The position numbers and the translations under genes are program-made. A DNA stretch of 64,000 nucleotides, taken from contig JBGRQA010000008.1 of the NCBI GenBank assembly GCA_041725895.1, forward strand, positions 1 to 64,000, read 5' to 3'. How positions within the stretch are numbered: position 1 is the stretch's first letter; each line of letters opens with the position of its first letter. The notes beneath the pieces are model-generated. The model saw nothing but the letters and a program-made list of their open reading frames with translations. It was not told the DNA's origin and ran no database searches. This document shows, one piece after another, positions 60,912 to 64,000 of the stretch. This stretch comes from JBGRQA01 sp041725895. Its GTDB lineage: Bacteria; Bacteroidota; Bacteroidia; Bacteroidales; Marinifilaceae.

Positions 60912-63026
60912 TTACAACAATTCAACTTTTCCTTTGGCATTCTCAACCACTTCTTTAGCAATTCCTCTAGGCACTTCCTGGAAGTGATCGAATTCCATTG
61001 AAGAGTTGGCACGACCAGAAGACAGGGTTCTCAATACGGTTACATAACCGAATTGCTCTGCCAATGGTACCATTGCGTTTACAACACGTGCACCATGCTT
61101 AGATTCCATACCTTCAACCTGACCACGACGCTTGTTCAAGTCACCGATGATGTCACCCATGTATTCTTCAGGAGTAACAACCTCTACTTTCATGATAGGC
61201 TCAAGAAGGATTGGATTGGCCTTAGCACAAGCTTCTTTGAAACCTTGCTTAGCAGCCATTTCAAAAGAAAGTTGATCGGAGTCAACTGGGTGGAAAGATC
61301 CATCAAACAAAACAACTTTCAGTGAATCTACAGTATAACCTGCCAACACACCATTCTTCATTGCTTCGGTGAAACCTTTCTGTACAGATGGAACGAATTC
61401 CTTAGGAATGTTACCACCTTTGATCTCGTCAACAAATTGCAATCCTTCGCCTTCGAAATCTTCGTCTACTGGAGACAGACGGAATTGAATATCCGCAAAC
61501 TTACCACGACCACCAGTCTGCTTCTTGAATACCTGACGGTGCTCAACAGCTCCGGTAATAGCTTCCTTGTATGCAACCTGAGGTGCACCTTGGTTACACT
61601 CAACCTTAAACTCACGCTTCAAACGGTCGATAATGATATCCAGGTGAAGCTCACCCATACCAGAAATCACAGTCTGACCTGAATCTTCATCAGTTTTAAC
61701 GGTAAATGTTGGATCCTCTTCAGCCAATTTAGCCAAAGCCATACCCATCTTATCCACGTCTTTCTGAGTCAAAGGCTCAACAGCGATACCAATTACTGGA
61801 TCAGGGAAATCCATAGATTCCAGCTCGATTGGAGTTTCTTTTTGACACAAAGTATCACCGGTACGGATATCTTTAAAACCTACACAAGCAACAATGTCAC
61901 CCGCTTCGATACGGTCAACAGCATTCTGCTTGTTAGAGTGCATTTGGTACAAACGAGAAATACGCTCTTTGTTTCCAGTTCTGGTATTGTAAACATAAGA
62001 ACCTGCATCAATTGCACCGGAATACAGACGAGTAAATGCCAAACGACCTACGAATGGGTCAGTAGCAATTTTAAACGCCAAAGCAGCCAACGGCTCGTCA
62101 GCATCAGGCTTACGAGTTACTTCCTCGTCGGTGCCTGGGATGGTACCTACAATAGCATCAACATCCAATGGAGAAGGCAAGAATGCAATTACAGCATCCA
62201 ACAATCTCTGTACACCTTTGTTTTTAAATGCGGAACCACAAAGCATTGGAACGATATCCATAGCAATAGTTGCTTTACGGATAACAACCAACATCTCCTC
62301 TTCGGTAATAGAATCTGGATCCTCGAAGAAACGTTCCATCAACTCCTCATCCTGCTCAGCTACAGCCTCAACCAACTTCTCTCTCCACTCATCAGCTTCT
62401 GCCTTCAAGTGATCAGGAATCTCTTCCAAAGTATAGTTAGTTCCTTTTTCGTCATCGTACCATACAACTGCCTTCATAGCAATCAGGTCGATCACACCCT
62501 TAAAGTTTTCTTCAGCTCCGATTGGAATCTGAATGGGCACAGGGTTAGCTCCCAATTTCTCTTTCACCTCACGTACAGCTTTGAAAAAGTCAGCACCGGA
62601 ACGGTCCATCTTGTTCACAAAACCCATACGAGGTACTTTATATTTGTCAGCTTGTCTCCAAACGGTCTCAGACTGAGCCTCTACACCACCAACAGCACAA
62701 AAACATGCCACAGCACCATCCAAAACACGCAAAGAACGCTCTACCTCAACAGTAAAGTCAACGTGACCGGGAGTATCAATGATATTGATCTGATATTTCT
62801 TGCTATCATAGTTCCAGAAACAAGTAGTTGCAGCAGAAGTAATAGTAATACCTCTTTCCTGCTCTTGCTCCATCCAGTCCATAGTAGCTGCACCATCATG
62901 CACCTCACCAATTTTGTGAGAAACACCGGTATAATACAGAATACGCTCTGTAGTAGTGGTCTTACCGGCGTCAATGTGCGCCATAATACCAATATTTCTG
63001 GTATAAGTTAAATCTCTCTTAGCCAT
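60912..63026 (-). CDS. fusA: translation elongation factor G
   Basis: EF-G drives translocation with GTP. The P-loop AHIDAGKT is at residues 16-23, with DTPGHVDF and NKMDRSGAD as G3 and G4. The five-domain layout and length (704) are normal. It lies between rpsG and rpsJ; the tuf gene often found next to it elsewhere is absent. Confidence 0.98.
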   Translation of the reverse strand: MAKRDLTYTRNIGIMAHIDAGKTTTTERILYYTGVSHKIGEVHDGAATMDWMEQEQERGITITSAATTCFWNYDSKKYQINIIDTPGHVDFTVEVERSLRVLDGAVACFCAVGGVEAQSETVWRQADKYKVPRMGFVNKMDRSGADFFKAVREVKEKLGANPVPIQIPIGAEENFKGVIDLIAMKAVVWYDDEKGTNYTLEEIPDHLKAEADEWREKLVEAVAEQDEELMERFFEDPDSITEEEMLVVIRKATIAMDIVPMLCGSAFKNKGVQRLLDAVIAFLPSPLDVDAIVGTIPGTDEEVTRKPDADEPLAALAFKIATDPFVGRLAFTRLYSGAIDAGSYVYNTRTGNKERISRLYQMHSNKQNAVDRIEAGDIVACVGFKDIRTGDTLCQKETPIELESMDFPDPVIGIAVEPLTQKDVDKMGMALAKLAEEDPTFTVKTDEDSGQTVISGMGELHLDIIIDRLKREFKVECNQGAPQVAYKEAITGAVEHRQVFKKQTGGRGKFADIQFRLSPVDEDFEGEGLQFVDEIKGGNIPKEFVPSVQKGFTEAMKNGVLAGYTVDSLKVVLFDGSFHPVDSDQLSFEMAAKQGFKEACAKANPILLEPIMKVEVVTPEEYMGDIIGDLNKRRGQVEGMESKHGARVVNAMVPLAEQFGYVTVLRTLSSGRANSSMEFDHFQEVPRGIAKEVVENAKGKVELL

Positions 63027-63053
63027 CTTCTAAATCTCTTCTTAATCGATCAA

Positions 63054-63530
63054 TTAAAATCTAAAGTGAGCGAAAGCACGGTTAGCTTCAGCCATTCTAT
63101 GAGTATCTTCCTTCTTCTTGAAAGCTCCACCTTCTTCATTGTAAGCAGCAACAATCTCTGCAGACAATTTTTCAGCCATAGACTTTCCAGATCTCTTACG
63201 AGCAAAAAGAATCATATTCTTGATAGAAATAGAAACTTTTCTTGAAGGACGAATTTCCATTGGAACCTGGAAAGTAGCACCCCCTACACGACGGCTTTTC
63301 ACCTCTACAGCAGGAGTAATGTTTTCCAAAGCTTTCTTCCAAATCTCCAAAGGAGACTTCTCCAACTTCTCAGTCTTAGACTTCACAATCTCCAATGCAT
63401 CATAGAAGATATTAAAAGCCAGGTTCTTCTTACCATCAACCATCAGATCATTTACGAATCTTGTTACCAAAACATCGTTAAATTTAGGATCCGGCAACAG
63501 AATTCGTTTTTTTGGTCTTGATTTTCTCAT
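63054..63530 (-). CDS. rpsG: 30S ribosomal protein S7
   Basis: S7 starts head assembly and can repress the str operon in other bacteria. MRKSRPKKRILLPDPKFNDV and SRRVGGATFQVPMEIRPSRK are standard. Length is 158. Confidence 0.97.
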   Translation of the reverse strand: MRKSRPKKRILLPDPKFNDVLVTRFVNDLMVDGKKNLAFNIFYDALEIVKSKTEKLEKSPLEIWKKALENITPAVEVKSRRVGGATFQVPMEIRPSRKVSISIKNMILFARKRSGKSMAEKLSAEIVAAYNEEGGAFKKKEDTHRMAEANRAFAHFRF

Positions 63531-63665
63531 CGTTTTTTTTCAGTTTACGAGCTATTCGTTACTAAGCTGTCCTTAAAAGCCTTCAACAACCTCACGGTTA
63601 TTTACTCAACTGGTAGGGAACAACACATAAACTATAACTCCACAGTTACAAACTAGAATTTAAAA
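63531..63665 (-). other. 135-bp rpsL-rpsG gap with hairpin, possible S7 site
   Basis: The gap is wide for this operon. TAACT (63635-63639) and AGTTA (63644-63648) can pair around a 4-nt loop shortly after rpsL. In E. coli S7 binds the equivalent interval to repress translation. A similar role here is inference. Confidence 0.35.
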
Positions 63666-64000
63666 TTACTTCTTCTTTGGTCTCTTAGTACCGTACTTGG
63701 AACGACGCTGCATACGTCCTTCTACTCCTGAAGCATCCAAAGCACCACGAACAAGGTGATATCTTACACCAGGAAGGTCTTTTACACGACCACCGCGAAT
63801 CAACACGATAGAGTGCTCCTGCAAGTTGTGACCTTCTCCAGGAATGTAAGCATTCACTTCTTTTCCGTTAGTCAATCTTACTCTGGCAACTTTACGCATA
63901 GCAGAGTTAGGCTTCTTAGGTGTAGTAGTATACACGCGCACACAAACCCCTCTTCTCTGAGGACAAGAATCCAATGCCGGAGCCTTGCTCTTCTCTTGAA
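63666..64000 (-). CDS. rpsL: 30S ribosomal protein S12, N terminus outside the window
   Basis: S12 lies at the decoding centre and is the usual target of streptomycin-resistance mutations. The conserved TPKKPNSAMRKVARVRLTNG and GRVKDLPGVRYH segments are intact. The frame is still open at base 64000 (QEKSKAPALDSCP), so the first 20 or so residues, including the start codon, lie beyond the window. The internal Met before DSCP is not the true start. Confidence 0.95.
   Translation of the reverse strand, partial: QEKSKAPALDSCPQRRGVCVRVYTTTPKKPNSAMRKVARVRLTNGKEVNAYIPGEGHNLQEHSIVLIRGGRVKDLPGVRYHLVRGALDASGVEGRMQRRSKYGTKRPKKK

Noticed and set aside
61842..63011. A 389-codon plus-strand frame opposite fusA.
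   Set aside because: A long antisense shadow of the strongly codon-biased EF-G gene, with no independent support.

Overview
The window comes from a chromosome of the phylum Bacteroidota. Supporting signs are promoters of the TAnnTTTG type with an upstream TTG, A-rich rather than Shine-Dalgarno-rich start regions, the gliding genes gldE and gldD, a DUF4924 gene, a merged str/S10/spc/alpha ribosomal operon with map between secY and infA and no tuf gene, and a 30-residue basic peptide next to hup. The gliding genes and overall gene mix suggest a marine-type member of the Marinilabiliales/Marinifilaceae. That last step is inference. I see no tRNA, rRNA, CRISPR array, insertion sequence or prophage.

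Layout. 1-5450: an esterase, a 21-bp tandem repeat array, a secreted lipoprotein of unknown role, a DEDD exonuclease, uridine kinase, a Dabb protein and mannose-6-phosphate isomerase. 5500-12500: engB, prs, rplY, pth, an S4-domain protein, DUF4924, an EamA transporter and lnt. 12590-16200: two exported unknowns, a pentapeptide-repeat protein and an AraC/GyrI-like regulator. 16270-22440 (minus strand): an FAD oxidoreductase, dsbD, RNase G, a tiny basic ribosomal-type peptide and hup. 22590-26930: mutY, ssb, gldE, gldD and a phosphopantetheinyl transferase. 26930-30160 (minus): a PafA-like phosphatase whose metal site looks lost, and ychF. 30160-31200: a 1-kb gene-poor stretch with a second tandem array (20-bp period). 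31200-34790: a VWA protein and transketolase. 34840-35924: an orphan radical SAM/SPASM enzyme. 36400-37970: an ECF sigma operon. 38050-45940: hutH, hisS, two small membrane proteins, ettA, a single-domain response regulator and enolase. 46070-64000 (minus): the ribosomal operon from rplQ back to a truncated rpsL.

How the genes work together. Most of the window is housekeeping: translation (ribosomal proteins, EF-G, IF-1, EttA, HisRS, Pth, EngB, YchF), RNA polymerase alpha, Sec secretion, N-terminal maturation, nucleotide supply (Udk, Prs), central carbon metabolism (transketolase, enolase) and envelope work (Lnt, DsbD, lipoproteins, gliding). Intrinsic terminators separate most transcription units. 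Several of them serve convergent pairs from both sides.

No clearly new multi-gene system is visible. The points most worth a second look are the two short-period intergenic arrays, the PafA-like protein that lacks its metal-binding histidines, the orphan radical SAM/SPASM protein, an inverted-repeat RNA element between rpsK and rpsD, and a terminator-ended structure between hisS and hutH.
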